DNA of 64,000 bases from Stictocephala bisonia (Eukaryota; Arthropoda; Insecta; Hemiptera; Membracidae), in the NCBI GenBank assembly GCA_035578905.1, contig JAQJVL010001129.1:186001-250000 (forward strand), given 5' to 3'. The position numbers and the translations under genes are program-made. The notes under the pieces are model-generated. The model was not told the DNA's origin, ran no database searches, and saw only the letters and a program-made list of their open reading frames with translations. How positions within the stretch are numbered: position 1 is the stretch's first letter; every line of letters starts with the position of its first letter. This document shows positions 51,465 through 63,758 of this stretch, piece after piece.

Positions 51465-52141
51465 TAGGGATGGCAAATATTTTCAACGAATAGATATATC
51501 GATACCAAATATCGATATAACGATATTATCGAAAGAGAAATATCGATATATCGGCCAACCGATTTATGGAATTGTAAATGATTTAGCTGTTTAAAATTAT
51601 GCAATAACTATTATGTCATGACCGAAAATACACTCATGTTTTGCTGTCACTATTTAGAATAGCCTACTAAATGTGAAAATAAAATAATACATTTATCTAT
51701 ATGAAACAAGCTGTGCCTGTGGGATTGAATGAAAAAAATCAAAATTTGAATAATTATACTTTTAATTATTTGTTAATTATAAAAGAATAATGTAATAACA
51801 TTGTTATTTTTGTTTTCCACTTTTAAAAATGCCATTAGGCTTCTTATAAACACTAAATTTCCACACACTGGTCTACAATAAATTACATTTTAGTGCGTTA
51901 ACACCACGTAAAAAAACTAAATAAATTACTATATTATTTCAATGCATGTTTTGTACCCTTAAAAGAAGCATATTAAGTGTGTTTTTTTTCGAATAGTGAT
52001 GATTTCGAAAATAGAGAATGACGCAAATCTTTAGTGATATGGTATATCGACCAATATATCGATATGGCCGATATTATCGAAAGAAAATATCCATACTAAT
52101 ATATCGAAACATATTTATCCATATATCGTTGCTATCCCTAG
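51465..52141. mobile_element. Non-autonomous hAT element with TAGGGATGG-type ends (family B)
   Basis: The ends are TAGGGATGGCAAATAT and the inverse of GTTGCTATCCCTA. The perfect 8-bp target duplication GTTACTAC lies at 51457-51464 and 52142-52149. Both subterminal regions are dense in TATCGATA / ATATCGAT. No ORF. Confidence 0.93.
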
Positions 52142-52261
52142 TTACTACGTATTTAAAAATCATTGAAAAATAACCTATTTTAAGCAAAATACACAATAGT
52201 GGATTTTAAATATTTTTTATAAGCTATACCAGTATGTGTGTAAGCTAAATACCACTCACCA

Positions 52262-53285
52262 CAGAGAAAAAGATACAGAGGTCGCTTTCTCGTGGCCGCA
52301 GAGAACGCCTCGGTGGCAGTTATAAGTAGATTACAACTAATGAAAATCTTTATACATCTGTAGTAATAATTAAGTTAATCATTGAGGGTTTTGGGGGAAA
52401 TAAAGGAGGTACTGACGAGATGGCAAAATGGAGAAATGACTGCTCGACACACAAATAAAGGAGGTACTGACGAGATGGCAAAGTGGAGAAATGACTGCTC
52501 GACACACAAATAAAGGAGGTACTGACGAGATGGCAAAGTGGAGAAATGACTGCTCGACACACAAATAAAGGAGGTACTGACGAGATGGCAAAGTGGAGAA
52601 ATGACTGCTCGACACACAAATAAAGGAGGTACTGACGAGATGGCAAAGTGGAGAAATGACTGCTCGACACACAAATAAAGGAGGTACTGACGAGATGGCA
52701 AAGTGGAGAAATGACTGCTCGACACACAAATAAAGGAGGTACTGACGAGATGGCAAAGTGGAGAAATGACTGCTCGACACACAAATAAAGGAGGTACTGA
52801 CGAGATGGCAAAGTGGAGAAATGACTGCTCGACACACAAATAAAGGAGGTACTGACGAGATGGCAAAGTGGAGAAATGACTGGTCGACACACAAATAAAG
52901 GAGGTACTGACGAGATGGCAAAGTGGAGAAATGACTGGTCGACACACAAATAAAGGAGGTACTGACGAGATGGCAAAGTGGAGAAATGACTGGTCGACAC
53001 ACAAATAAAGGAGGTACTGACGAGATGGCAAAGTGGAGAAATGACTGGTCGACACACAAATAAAGGAGGTACTGACGAGATGGCAAAGTGGAGAAATGAC
53101 TGGTCGACACACAAATAAAGGAGGTACTGACGAGATGGCAAAGTGGAGAAATGACTGGTCGACACACAAATAAAGGAGGTACTGACGAGATGGCAAAGTG
53201 GAGAAATGACTGCTCGACACACAAAATCGACTCACATTTATTGCACTATTGAATGCGGCCTCTGTTTCCTTCATCTCTGTACCTA
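52262..53285. mobile_element. Unnamed element carrying a 55-bp tandem array
   Basis: The flanks (GAGAACGCCTCGGTGGCAGT, GTAGATTACAACTAATG, GAATGCGGCCTCTGTTTCC) match the array-free copy at 47637-47830. Confidence 0.6.
52398..53224. repeat. 55-bp tandem array, 15 copies
   Basis: The unit is AAATAAAGGAGGTACTGACG plus AGATGGCAAAGTGG plus AGAAATGACTGSTCGACACAC. Units 1-8 and the last have CTGCTCGA; the six between have CTGGTCGA. Three overlapping ORFs of 281-299 codons are artefacts, because 55 is not a multiple of three and no frame stops. Confidence 0.95.
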
Positions 53286-53289
53286 AATT

Positions 53290-55575
53290 TCATGTTAACT
53301 ACATTGTCAAACTGAAGAAGGAAGACAGTTCAAACATTTACTTTGACACCAAATGATGTTAAAAGGTGAGTGTTAAGCCTCTTCTAAAATCATAAATTAC
53401 TTTTTATTTTTATAAGAAACTAATAAAATAATTCATTATTTAAACACATACTCTGTAATAAAACCAGCTGAAAATGAAAAGGTTGTTTTATATAAACTAA
53501 ACTTTTTTTATTGTTTGGAAACTTATTGTAACACATTACTGTGGCAAATTGTTGAACATCAGCTAATATTCTTTATTTTTTGATAGAGTGATTCCATTGA
53601 GAAGCTGTTTGTGGCATTCAATTCAGTTAACTATAAACTTTAAATTGATGTATCACACGGTATAAGCTTCTATAAGGAATATTCACGATACCATCAACAG
53701 GACGTATCCAGTTGGTGTGAAATGACAAAACACTGTTCCAAAACGTAGGGTGCCCAATAGGCCTACTTATCGAGATTGTAAACATTTCTAATTTCAATTT
53801 CAATTAATAAAGAACATAATTGGGTGTTTTCAGACCTTTTTAACAGGTTAGACCTTTAACTGTATGTGTATGTATGTGTATATGTAGAAATGTTTAGGTT
53901 TCAATAATCAAATTTCGGGGTTTAACAGTCTTCTCCTATGAAGAGTTTTGTCACACTCGAACCTTCGACCATACCTGGAGTTGACTTTGGAACTAAGTGT
54001 AACTCCGTCTATGAGAAGACCGGTTGTCGTCTGTTAGCCCGTCTTCAAACCATTGTGTGATTTGAACAGTCGTGGCAGGCGACTCTCCTTCCCCGCTTAT
54101 ATAATCCCTTGATAATATATTTAGGTATAATATTCCGTTAAGATACATACGTTTTCACGCAAGGTGGACCGTACCTAAGTAGTTTTCCCCAACAATGTCC
54201 TTGTATTGTTAACGGTGAAGATTCTCACATTGATATCCGTTCCGATATTTTCTTCGTCGATATTTCTCTCCACTCAGACTTCCTACAATCTACACAGTAA
54301 GAAATACGCCAGGTCGTATACAAATTTACATAATTCTGCTCAATTTGCTGAGTTTATAAAACTGTTTTTAATTTATATTTTTTTAAAACCATGAGTCATC
54401 ATCAAAAGTACTATCATTAAATCGCCAGGAGCGTTAATTACATACCGTTGATTATTTTGACCGCACTTGAATTTATTGTTAATAAAAATAGAAAGTAATG
54501 TAAAACCTTATAAATAAAGTAACAGTAATCATGCTCTAACATAACTAAAAAACCAAACTAAATAATATTAAAAAATAATTATTGCTCTTACTATACTAAT
54601 GTTTCCATGTACAATAACATCAGTTAAGAGCGGTTAAAGCAAAAATAGTAAAGAAACAGCTGATTTCTTGTCGTCTGAATCAGCTAATTTATTTTAAAAA
54701 CGTCAAATTCCATAGCTGCTTGGAATTTTAAAAATATTATATCAATTTTGCTAAAAACTTGTTAAATTTTTTAACTCGAGATACGACAGTTCAAGCTACA
54801 ATTAATTGCTCGCATAAAAAATCATTTAAATCCATTCAGGGGTTGCCTCAGAAACTCAGTGAAAAAAATACTCATACAATTTAAATATAAGTTATCAAGA
54901 ATTAAAATGAATCTATAGTTACCACCATTTTAGCTATGATAATATGAAAAGTATTTTTAAAGTGGACATGATTTGTTAGTGTTTAAATAGTTTCAATTAA
55001 TTAACTGATAAGGAAAGTGTTGCAGTGTACGAATGTGCAGCCTTGAAGAACTCCATGAATAGATAAGTAGATATTAGTATTTGTGTATATAAGTGATGAG
55101 TGTCGTAATTAATTAGGTAGAATAATTGATTGATTATGTTAAATATGTACAAATCAAATGAGTGAATAGAAACAATTCCTTCGTTTTGGTTATTGGTTAA
55201 TATAATTTGTAAATTTCTTATAATGTTTTAAAGGAAGTTTGTGTATTTTTTTTTTTTTTATTTACATTTATAATAGTTTGTTATTCTAATTAGTAGAATG
55301 TGTTTGGCTTTTATATCAAATAATTTTTGGAGAGTAGAAGAACATTTTTATAATTTTAAATTTATGTAATATTTGACTCGAGGATACTTACAAAAAGACC
55401 AATTCATGTCTTAAATATGTGGGATTGTTATTCAATGAAATGGATATGCTCGAAAATCACTTTGTAGGTCATTTAACTTCATAATAACTTAATGCGATCA
55501 AATATGTTATTTTTAGGTACAGCTTTCATTGCGCTATTGCGCTTCTTTCTATATTAATTTATATTTTTTTAATGT
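53290..55575. other. Intergenic stretch without recognised features
   Basis: AT-rich sequence with a more GC-balanced part at 53920-54100 that I could not identify. No gene supported. Confidence 0.4.
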
Positions 55576-55581
55576 ATAAAT

Positions 55582-56179
55582 TAGAGATGGGTAACTCCGG
55601 AGTGAACGACAACAAAGGAACTACTCCGGTTAAGGAGTTACAGCTCCAACTCCGAGTGCTAGTGCGGAACTAGTTCATTTCGGAACTAGAATAATGAGTA
55701 TTATATGTCATAAATATACGCATATAAAATATAAAATACTTTACTTTCTGCTGGAAAATTCATAAGACATCCATACTTTTTCTTTGTAAAATAATTAAAT
55801 AAAATACACAATTCAAATTTGTTAGCTGGATATAACCTAAAAATCATATGTTAGACTGTTAGTTTCTATCTTTTTGGAACTATCAACAGAAAGGAGTGAG
55901 AACGAGATGCGCGCGCAACCACTGTCAGAGCGGCTGCAGTTCGACGTATCTCTCCCCACTCCATGGAACTAACATAGTTCCGGAGTTGTTGGAACGATCA
56001 AAACAAAGGAGTGAAGTACGTGATGCGCGCACATCCACTCGGAGCGGCTCACTTGAGCTTCGCTCCACGTTGAACTGGAACGACGTTCGGAGTTGGAACT
56101 ACTCCGCGGAACTAGTTCCGAGTCATTATAACTCCGGAGTGAACTAACTCCGTCTGATGAACTACATTTCCCATCCCTA
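55582..56179. mobile_element. Non-autonomous hAT element with TAGGGATGG-type ends (family C)
   Basis: The ends are TAGAGATGGGTAACTCCGG and the inverse of TACATTTCCCATCCCTA. The perfect 8-bp target duplication GTATAAAT lies at 55574-55581 and 56180-56187. The interior is built of ACTCCGGAGT / GGAACTA repeats. The 83-codon frame at 55896 falls inside it and is not a gene. Confidence 0.93.
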
Positions 56180-56615
56180 GTATAAATAAATGATAATAAT
56201 AATAATCCTTTTGGCGAGTAAACTCGCCAATTGGCGAAGGGAGAATTTTACTAACAAACAGTATCACAAAAATCTTCGAGTTCTGCAAGCATTAGTATGA
56301 CATAATTGTTCTATATCGAACCGAGACGGTACGGTGATTTTAGTAGATTAAAACAGGTATTTAATTTGAAAACTACAATTACTACAAATGTGTAAAAAAT
56401 AACTATTATTTTTAAATTGCATTAATGCATTTAACAAGAAAAGTAATTACACCTTTTAACTATCAAATTTTTTACAGTTTCAAGCTTCCGACGACTACTA
56501 CGACACCACCTGGTGGCAACCTTGTTAACTATCAGAGAGGAATAAGTACCCCACATCTGATTACTTAAAGACTAAAGACAGTACTGTTCCGGTTTTAATT
56601 ATTTTGTAGTTACTA

Positions 56616-56790
56616 TCGGCGCAGAAATTATGTACACTCGAGTTTTAAAGTTGGTTTTTAAGATAGAAAGATGCCCCAGAAAAATCAAATATCACCACCG
56701 TTTTCCTCGTATAATTATACGTTATAAATTATCAATTTTTAAATTTTATTAAATAATTTTTATCCTAGTTGGAACACAAAGTTGGGAGTT
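56616..56790. repeat. Foldback-family arm
   Basis: TACTATCGGCGCAGAAATTA, GTACACTCGAGTTTTAAAG, TCGTATAATTATACGTTAT and TATCCTAGTTGGAACA match an arm of 40233-41215. Confidence 0.6.
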
Positions 56791-56905
56791 GGTACGACTG
56801 TTAGATTGAATAGGTTCGGTGTTTTAGTGATGTGCTGAAATATTTGAATTACATTGTTTAGGGAAGTGTAACGGTATGACAGGTATTTCTATCATATTCT
56901 ATAAT

Positions 56906-57561
56906 AGTGGTTCTCAACCTTTTAGCACTGGCGCCCCCCCTTTGAACACTGAAGATAGCTCACGCCTCCCCTCCAGTCAATAATTGGTTGGTTCAAGTTA
57001 GAACAGTGAAATTATGAAACTGACGATGCTAACTCTACATTAGAAAAAGCTGGGATGCAAAATAAAAATCAAGATATATTTAAATACGAAAGTTTATTTG
57101 ATGGTTTTGAAAGTTTTTTTGAAGTTATACTTCTTTGCGCCCGTTACACTTTGGGATGGGATGTTGGTCGAGAAACCGCGTCACGCTGAAAAGTAAGAAC
57201 AAATTTTTAAGAACTATCGATTAATCGATTGTTAATCGAAGAAATTTAATCGAAGAAATTACTGATAATGATAATATAGGTGTATAATATAATAATGAAG
57301 TCACGTATAATATATTGAAGATAAATATATTGAATAATATTGAAAAATGTCTTATATTTCATTTATATATCCTGTCTGTTTGTGTGCGTGAGTGGGTGTA
57401 TGAGAATGGCCAAAGAAGTATAACTTCCACCGTGTGGTCCGACGCACACCCAATTTTTTTTAACAAAACATATATTTTTAAATTGTTTTTCTTTGTACCC
57501 TCACGCCTCCCCTGAAATTCTCTCACGCCCCCCCCCCCCCAGGTTGAGAACCACTGTAAAG
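56906..57561. mobile_element. Non-autonomous hAT element with AGTGGTTCTCAACC ends
   Basis: AGTGGTTCTCAACCT at 56906 and AGGTTGAGAACCACT near 57541 are perfect 15-bp inverted ends, followed inward by C-rich GCGCCCCCCC blocks. These ends are known from Charlie/Buster-like hAT elements. CTATAATA occurs on both sides (56899-56906 and 57562-57569), offset by a few bases from the right end, and may be the target duplication. Confidence 0.75.
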
Positions 57562-58294
57562 CTATAATATTTAAAGAAAAGTCTTCAACTGCAGTAATTG
57601 CTCTAGAACTAATGTATGGCTTGCAGAACAGTTTAGTGATATGGACTAACTTACGCTAACATATCGTTTTGATGTGACATTTATTAGTGTAAAATCGTCC
57701 ATAGCGCATGAGTCACGCGCCGCTGCCAACGTCTGATTTTAAAATTGACCTTGGCTTTTCACCGCACTCGAGAGCAGCGATAACATCACGCCCATGCACT
57801 CTGTTATCTGATAGGCGAAGCTCAACCTTGAGCCTGCAATTGATTGGCAGGTAGCCCGCTACACTCAACTGTACTTGTTGCGCCCGGGGCGGGCTCAGGC
57901 CCGGATTAGCAACTATTTGCGCCCTAGGCCAGAGTTCTACATTACGCCCCCTCCCGGCAGACGTTCGGGGGGGGGGGCATTTTCGGCATATTAAATGGTG
58001 CGCCCTACCTTTCCGGCAAAACTGAAAAAAAATTGTGTTGGAGATTACAAATATCTCGTTTATTATTTATTTATTTAGGCCTAGATTATCAGTCATCTTA
58101 CACATTCATTTGCGAGAAAATAATTTAAATCAATCAGTCAATAATAGCGATATTCCCAAATGTGTGAAAAGGAAATACAGAAAAGGATATGTTGAAAACA
58201 CTACTTAAATAACACAAACAATACTGTATAATTAAGTAAGTACATTTATTAACACAACACGGTATTTACTAACGAAATGACTTTTAACATCGTT

Positions 58295-61200
58295 TTAAAA
58301 TTTCCTCTTTCTGGCTTTGGCCCAGGCAAACGATTGGATGGTGTTGGTGAAATCCAATGTTTTCGTTACATCATTTTCAATATTGAGGAGAGCGAGAGAG
58401 TTGAGCTTTGTTTGGGTCATGTTTGACCTATGGTATTCCTTGATCCTTTTTAAGCAGGAAAATGACCTAAAAATACAATTAAATTGTGACACTTATAAAA
58501 AAAAATTATACAGAAAACAAAGCAATAAAAAAGTAGACTATTCAATTTTATGAAGTGATTAAAGATTCATAAAAACACGTATTACGTAGTATATTAAAAA
58601 GTTAGAGTAATTTGTGGAATCTTACTTTCCCATGAAAACCTGTGTGTGATCCCAAGAAGCTGACAAAGTAGACTTTGTTTAGTATTTGTTTACGTTATTT
58701 TAGTTTATATTAAAATCTTGAGCATTGAAATTGTAATACAAAGTAAAAAGTTTGTTATTGTTTGACTTACCTCTCGGCTGATGCGTTTGTTACTGGAGTA
58801 CAAATAAACATTCTTAGCAAAATTTCTACATTTGGATAGATATCTTCCAATTTGTTTCCTATGATCCACTTGTACAAAGACAACGGCTTTTTATTTTCCA
58901 TTTTGTTTGATGACATGTGCGACCTCAGGTGGACAAGTTCATCAAAGATTGCCGGCTCTAAATCATTTTCAAATACACTGAGAAGTTTGTTAACCTCAAC
59001 TTCAATTTCTTCTGTCGTGAGATGTGAGAGTTTTATTATTGCAACAAACCTTGTAACAAATTCCTCATAGGCATGCATTCTTGCTGTAAGTTCTTGTTTA
59101 ACTTTATCAATTATCGGAATAAATGTGTTAACTCTAAAGCTGTCTCTTCCAGTAGTAAAGGAAACTTCCCCATCTCGAGTCTCATCATCTTGAAGTTTTC
59201 TTGTTTTCTTACGTCTGTTATCAAGCTCATAAACTTTGGTTTCACTAACATCAAGTGCTTTGTTTTCATAAATATCAAACTGATTTCTGAGCTCTTCAAA
59301 GAAGGATATCAGTGAGTTGAAAACTTCTGTTACGGCCAATGCATCAGTGTCTTCATTTTGCACATATTTGTTAACCTTATTGAGCCTGAAAAGAATAGTA
59401 CCCCATAACTTGACCATTATAGCTGTTTCCAAGCGGTTCAATCTGCTTAGGAGGCCTTTAGCTTCTGCTCGAGTGTTAGCCTTCTGATCTGTGTCACTTT
59501 CCAATATTTCTAGAGCTCTGATAATTGCAGGCCATTCTTCTTGTAAGGCTCTTAAAGCGTCATGTCTAGCAGACCATCTTGTTGTGGAAAGGCTTTTGGT
59601 TGTTAGTGTCGTGTTTTTGCAATTATTTAACACCGCCCATCTATGTGTAGAGCTAGAAAAAAAATTATACAGCTCTTGAAGCAGAGTAAATAGTGACACT
59701 GCCTCAATACAAGAATCTACGGCGTGAGTCCCAACTAGGTTTAGAGAGTGTCCTGCACACGGGATATATGATGCAAGTGGACTGACATCAAGAATTCTAG
59801 CCTGTAGTCCTGAATATATTCCAGACATGTTCGAAGCGTTATCGTAGGATTGCCCGCGGCACTTTTGTATGTCCAGACCGTAACGCTGCAGAGTGTCAAT
59901 CACAGAGTTAAACATGTCAAGAGCCTTATGTCCAATATGTGGTAAAAACTTGAGAAATCTTTCAACAGGCTCTCCATTTTGTTTCACATAGCGTATTACA
60001 AATGATAGTTGGTCTACGTGGGAAATATCAGGCGTTGAATCGACAATCAATGAAAAATACTGAGAGCTTTTAGCCTCCTCTATTATATAGTCTGTAACTT
60101 TCTTGCCAAGGAGTTCAATAAACTCATCACAAATAGTGGACGAAAGATAGGAAATATGTCCTTTGCCAGGGTTTCCATACTTTCTGATATGTTCACGCAA
60201 AAAGGGATCAAATTCAGCAAGAACTTCTAGTAACATCATGTAGTTTCCATTCGAGTTGGAACCAAATAACTCTGTTGACCCCCTAAATGGCAATCCTCGT
60301 GAAGCTAGAGCTTTTATGACCACAACCACTCTTTGAAGTAGCATTTGCCAGTAATTCATTTCTTGATCAATCATTTCAGTCAATTGGGAATTAACCTTTC
60401 CTAGTTTCTCTCCTCTCTCTTTTAAAGTGATTGTATTGTTTTTGTGTGAAACTGAGTTTTCATGCTCTTTTAGCCTTGCTGTAACATTTTTCCAGTCACT
60501 AAAGCCATTTTTCACGAAAGATGATTCCGACTGAGATTCTGAATGGAAAAGACGGCAAGGGCCACAAAAAACTGAACATTTGCTTTCAGAGTAGACGAGC
60601 CATGCTCTATTTTGTTTTTCCCCATTTGCTAAATGTCTATAAAAATGTGTACTTGAAAAACTCCAAAAACGGTTGCCATATTCCTTCTTTGCCTTTGAGA
60701 AATTCCCTCCTTTATTTTGAATTATCCCATGTTGAGACACATAATCACGTAGTTCATTATTTACAACCCAGTTTGCTGGATCGTGATCAAAACAAAATGG
60801 TTCAATTTCAGGTTCATGTTCTAGTGGTGTTGGCTTATCAATGCTATTGGAAGGGCTCTCAGGGTCGGGGTCTCTCTGTGGTTCGGATTCAAATGCTAAA
60901 GATCTTGTGTCCGGTTCCGTTTCTGTCCCTGAAGTAAAAGACTGCATATGAACAGAGGTACTAGCAGTACTAGGATCAAAACAAAATGGTTCAATTTCAG
61001 GTTCATGTTCTAGTGGTGTTGGCTTATCAATGCTATTGGAAGGGCTCTCAGGGTCGGGGTCTCTCTGTGGTTCGGATTCAAATGCTAAAGATCTTGTGTC
61101 CGGTTCCGTTTCTGTCCCTGAAGTAAAAGACTGCATATGAACAGAGGTACTAGCAGTACTAGGATCAAAACAAAATGGTTCAATTTCAGGTTCATGTTCT

Positions 61201-61520
61201 AGTGGTGTTGGCTTATCAATGCTATTGGAAGGGCTCTCAGGGTCGGGGTCTCTCTGTGGTTCGGATTCAAATGCTAAAGATCTTGTGTCCGGTTCCGTTT
61301 CTGTCCCTGAAGTAAAAGACTGCATATGAACAGAGGTACTAGCAGTACTAGGAGTACTGGTGTCCAAAAATAAACCGTCATCTTTTTTGGTTTGGGTCTT
61401 ATCTTGTTCTTTAGACAGCCAATTTTTCATTGTCCCAGAGAACTTCTTGCTCTCCTCTGTTTTCAATTTAGCTCTTTTTCTGAATTCAGCCCCAGATGGG
61501 CGTTTTTTTGGTTGGCTCAT
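58295..61520 (-). CDS. hAT transposase, ZMYM1-like (TTF finger, DUF4371-type core, dimerisation domain)
   Basis: The CDS is complement(join(58295..58466, 58771..61520)), 973 residues. A 304-bp intron has perfect borders (GAGAG|GTAAGT ... TTTTTAG). Residues 1-50 are basic (KKRPSGAEFRKRAKLK). Residues 56-245 are three identical 63-residue acidic repeats. About 282-330 is a TTF-type zinc finger (NRFWSFSSTHFYRHL, FCGPCRLF). The catalytic core follows, with LIVDSTPDIS (about 493), CRGQSYDNASNMSG (about 558) and CAGHSLNLVG. The C-terminal dimerisation block reads PVTNASAER then SFSCLKRIKEYHRS across the intron. The protein would bind the element ends and cut and rejoin DNA. The intact frame and matching ends suggest recent activity. 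A domesticated ZMYM1-type host gene is the alternative, but the terminal repeats and target duplication argue for a transposon. Confidence 0.93.
60785..61353 (-). repeat. 189-bp coding tandem repeat, 3 identical copies
   Basis: Units start at 60785, 60974 and 61163 (GATCAAAACAAAATGGTTCA). In protein each is a 63-residue acidic, Pro/Ser-rich segment (STASTSVHMQSFTSGTETE ... HEPEIEPFCFD). The unit length is divisible by three, so the frame is kept. Confidence 0.95.
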
Positions 61521-61906
61521 TTTAATACCTGCATAAAAACCACGACATTATTAGTACCACATATAACAAGAAATTGGAACTGATTTGACTTTAAATGTAA
61601 TGTATTCATATTTTCATTTACTGTACTCTATTTGGCTTCGTCCTGTCCAAACTGACCGACTACCTAACTCATACATAATAAACGCACAGTACAGTATTAT
61701 TTTTTAGTTGGCAAAACTGAGGCACAAATTTGATAAATTCATCAAAGACTGATTTTATAACTATTATAATTATAAATATTATATAAATGTAATAATTCTA
61801 AATAATAGTTATATATTATATAGCTATTATATAATTATAACTTAATAGTATTATACTATATAATATTATAAATTATTAAAAGAAATATAAAAAACCTAAT
61901 GATTTG

Positions 61907-62189
61907 TAGGGATGGACACGAAACCGAAACTATTTCGGTTTCGTCGATTCGAGAAATCTACCTTAGGCTTGGTCCGAGTGGGATTTTTTATTTTGTTTTT
62001 TAAATCTTAAAACACTTGTGTCACAAAAACTAAGTCAAACTATACATATTTATTGTTTTTTTTTTTTTTTTTTTTTAAATGCTCGCATACAAACATGCAA
62101 TAAAGTCACACGCACTTATCTAATTCATTTTATGAAACCGAAACGAAACTATCAAAGTTTCGTTTCGTTTCGTTTCGTGTCCATCCCTA
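61907..62189. mobile_element. Non-autonomous hAT element with TAGGGATGG-type ends (family D), nested
   Basis: The ends are TAGGGATGGACACGAAACCG and the inverse of TTTCGTGTCCATCCCTA. The perfect 8-bp target duplication ATGATTTG lies at 61899-61906 and 62190-62197. Subterminal parts repeat CGAAAC / GTTTCG. It lies in the 5' non-coding part of the large hAT. Confidence 0.93.
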
Positions 62190-63029
62190 ATGATTTGTAA
62201 AAAACTAACTGTCCATGGCAGGGATCGAACCTAGAATTTTCGAACTACAGGCGAAGACGCTTAACAATGAACAAATTGAACGTAGACGGTAGACTCACAT
62301 GTAACTTTTTTATCCCTACTGTACTTGAGGGATAGGATTTCGCTCACTTCGTTCGCTCATCTAATAACGTTTAAACCCTTTTAGGCAAAGCAATTAATCT
62401 CGGTACATCAATATTTAATTTCAAACTATTGTTTTTCGCAGTTTTAGCCACAAAATGTATTTGTAACTTTTTTTATAAATGACACAAGACACAGTGGCGC
62501 TGTACCAGAAGCAGGAGGTTAGGCACAGCAGGTGCAGGTGAAAACTTCGTTCTCATCACTCAATAACCAAATTATATAAATAAGGTATATTATGAATTGT
62601 TTTAAAAACTTACCTTGGGTAAAACCCAACAAGAAGAATACTTCGTAATGCACAACAAAATCACACGATAACCTAACCTCACACCACACGCACTTGATAG
62701 CTTGTTACTGACTACTGTTCACAGAGGGCGTGGGTTCGGTGGGATAGCAGTGACACGTGATCGTGAGCCATTCAGCGGCCACCCCCCCCCCCCCCCACCC
62801 AACCCTCACTTCACTTCTATTTCAAGGCAGCGCCGGACGCTCGCTTCTGACGCTCGTCTAGGAAAATAAAAATATACAATATTTTTTTGCCATCCCTTGC
62901 CCTGCGCCCCCCGCAAGCTTGCGCCCTAGGCCATGGCCTAGGTTGGCCTTATGGGTAATCCGGGCCTGGGCGGGCTACTGCAAATTAGCTTCAAATATTT
63001 AATTACATTAATTTTCAATATTATGTCCT

Positions 63030-63690
63030 TTACGTTAGAAACTTAAAAAAATGGAAAAGATGCTATTATTTACAATAAACACAAATATCGTGAAACGTAT
63101 TCTGTTAAAAATGGAGATATAGGCCTAATATGGAAATGCTTGGGAAGAAATTGTAAAGCATCCATCACAACAAATAGGGAAAAGACTGCATTTTTTCTTC
63201 GAAAGATTGTCACTCAGGACCACATCCAGTTACATTGAGAATGCTGACTCCTACTTCTGCGCCTGAGAAAATTCATCCTACTAGTTGTAAAAGTCCGGTT
63301 AATAATTCACAAAGTAATCATGAAACATCTGAAACTCCTGTCTCTGTTCGTCCTGCTCATCTAACTACTTCCTTGCCGACTCTCCAATCACAGGTAAATG
63401 AGGAAACCGAGCGAAGTGTCAGTGATACTCAAGCTGAAAATGACAGTTTGAAAGAAGAACTGGCAAGATTGCGGAATGAGATGAAAGCTATACTTGATCA
63501 CTCAATAGAGTCAGACCAGCGACTACTTCAGTATACGGAAGAAGTTTTCCCTCATCCACATCCTAAGCCAAGCATTGATCCGGTAACCTCGGAATCTCCG
63601 TCAGTCTCACAGAGCCAAACACAATTTGAACTAGACATAGCTAATCTTAAAATTCAACAGCTTCAATGTCAACTAGAAACATTTAAGTAG
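63030..63690 (+). pseudogene. FLYWCH zinc-finger relic followed by a coiled-coil-like frame
   Basis: From about 63050 one frame reads GKDAIIYNKHKYRETYSVKN then LIWKCLGRNCKASITTNREK, a FLYWCH-type finger with its Trp-Lys-Cys and Cys-Lys-Ala core. A second frame (63235-63690, no ATG at its start) carries the likely His pair (CHSGPHP) and then ENDSLKEELARLRNEMKAIL, which looks like a short coiled coil, and another heptad-like end. A one-base shift at the T-run 63192-63197 separates finger and tail, and an in-frame stop lies just before the finger. It is probably a broken host or transposon gene. An error in the T-run is possible. Confidence 0.5.
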
Positions 63691-63758
63691 TAGGGAAACA
63701 GCGACTTACCAACGCCCATGAAGAGTTTTCGCCAAATGAAGAGTCGGGGGTGGGGGAA

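Larger units (their letters stand above)
57896..62968 (-). mobile_element. Complete autonomous hAT transposon
   Basis: Perfect 13-bp inverted ends CAGGCCCGGATTA (57896-57908, and inverse at 62956-62968) are flanked by the perfect 8-bp target duplication GGCGGGCT (57888-57895 and 62969-62976). The ends share a subterminal TTGCGCCCTAGGCC in the same orientation on both sides (about 57918 and 62922). Inside is one intact two-exon transposase gene on the minus strand. The 5073-bp element also holds a nested small hAT element at 61907-62189. Confidence 0.95.

Noticed and set aside
52350..53274. Three ORFs of 281-299 codons with repeated LPSRQYLLYLCV
   Set aside because: All three minus frames are open over the 55-bp array at once, which is an array effect and not a gene.
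58295..58492. Separate 65-codon gene at the left side of the hAT
   Set aside because: It is the second exon of the transposase; the acceptor at 58467-58468 and phase fit exactly.
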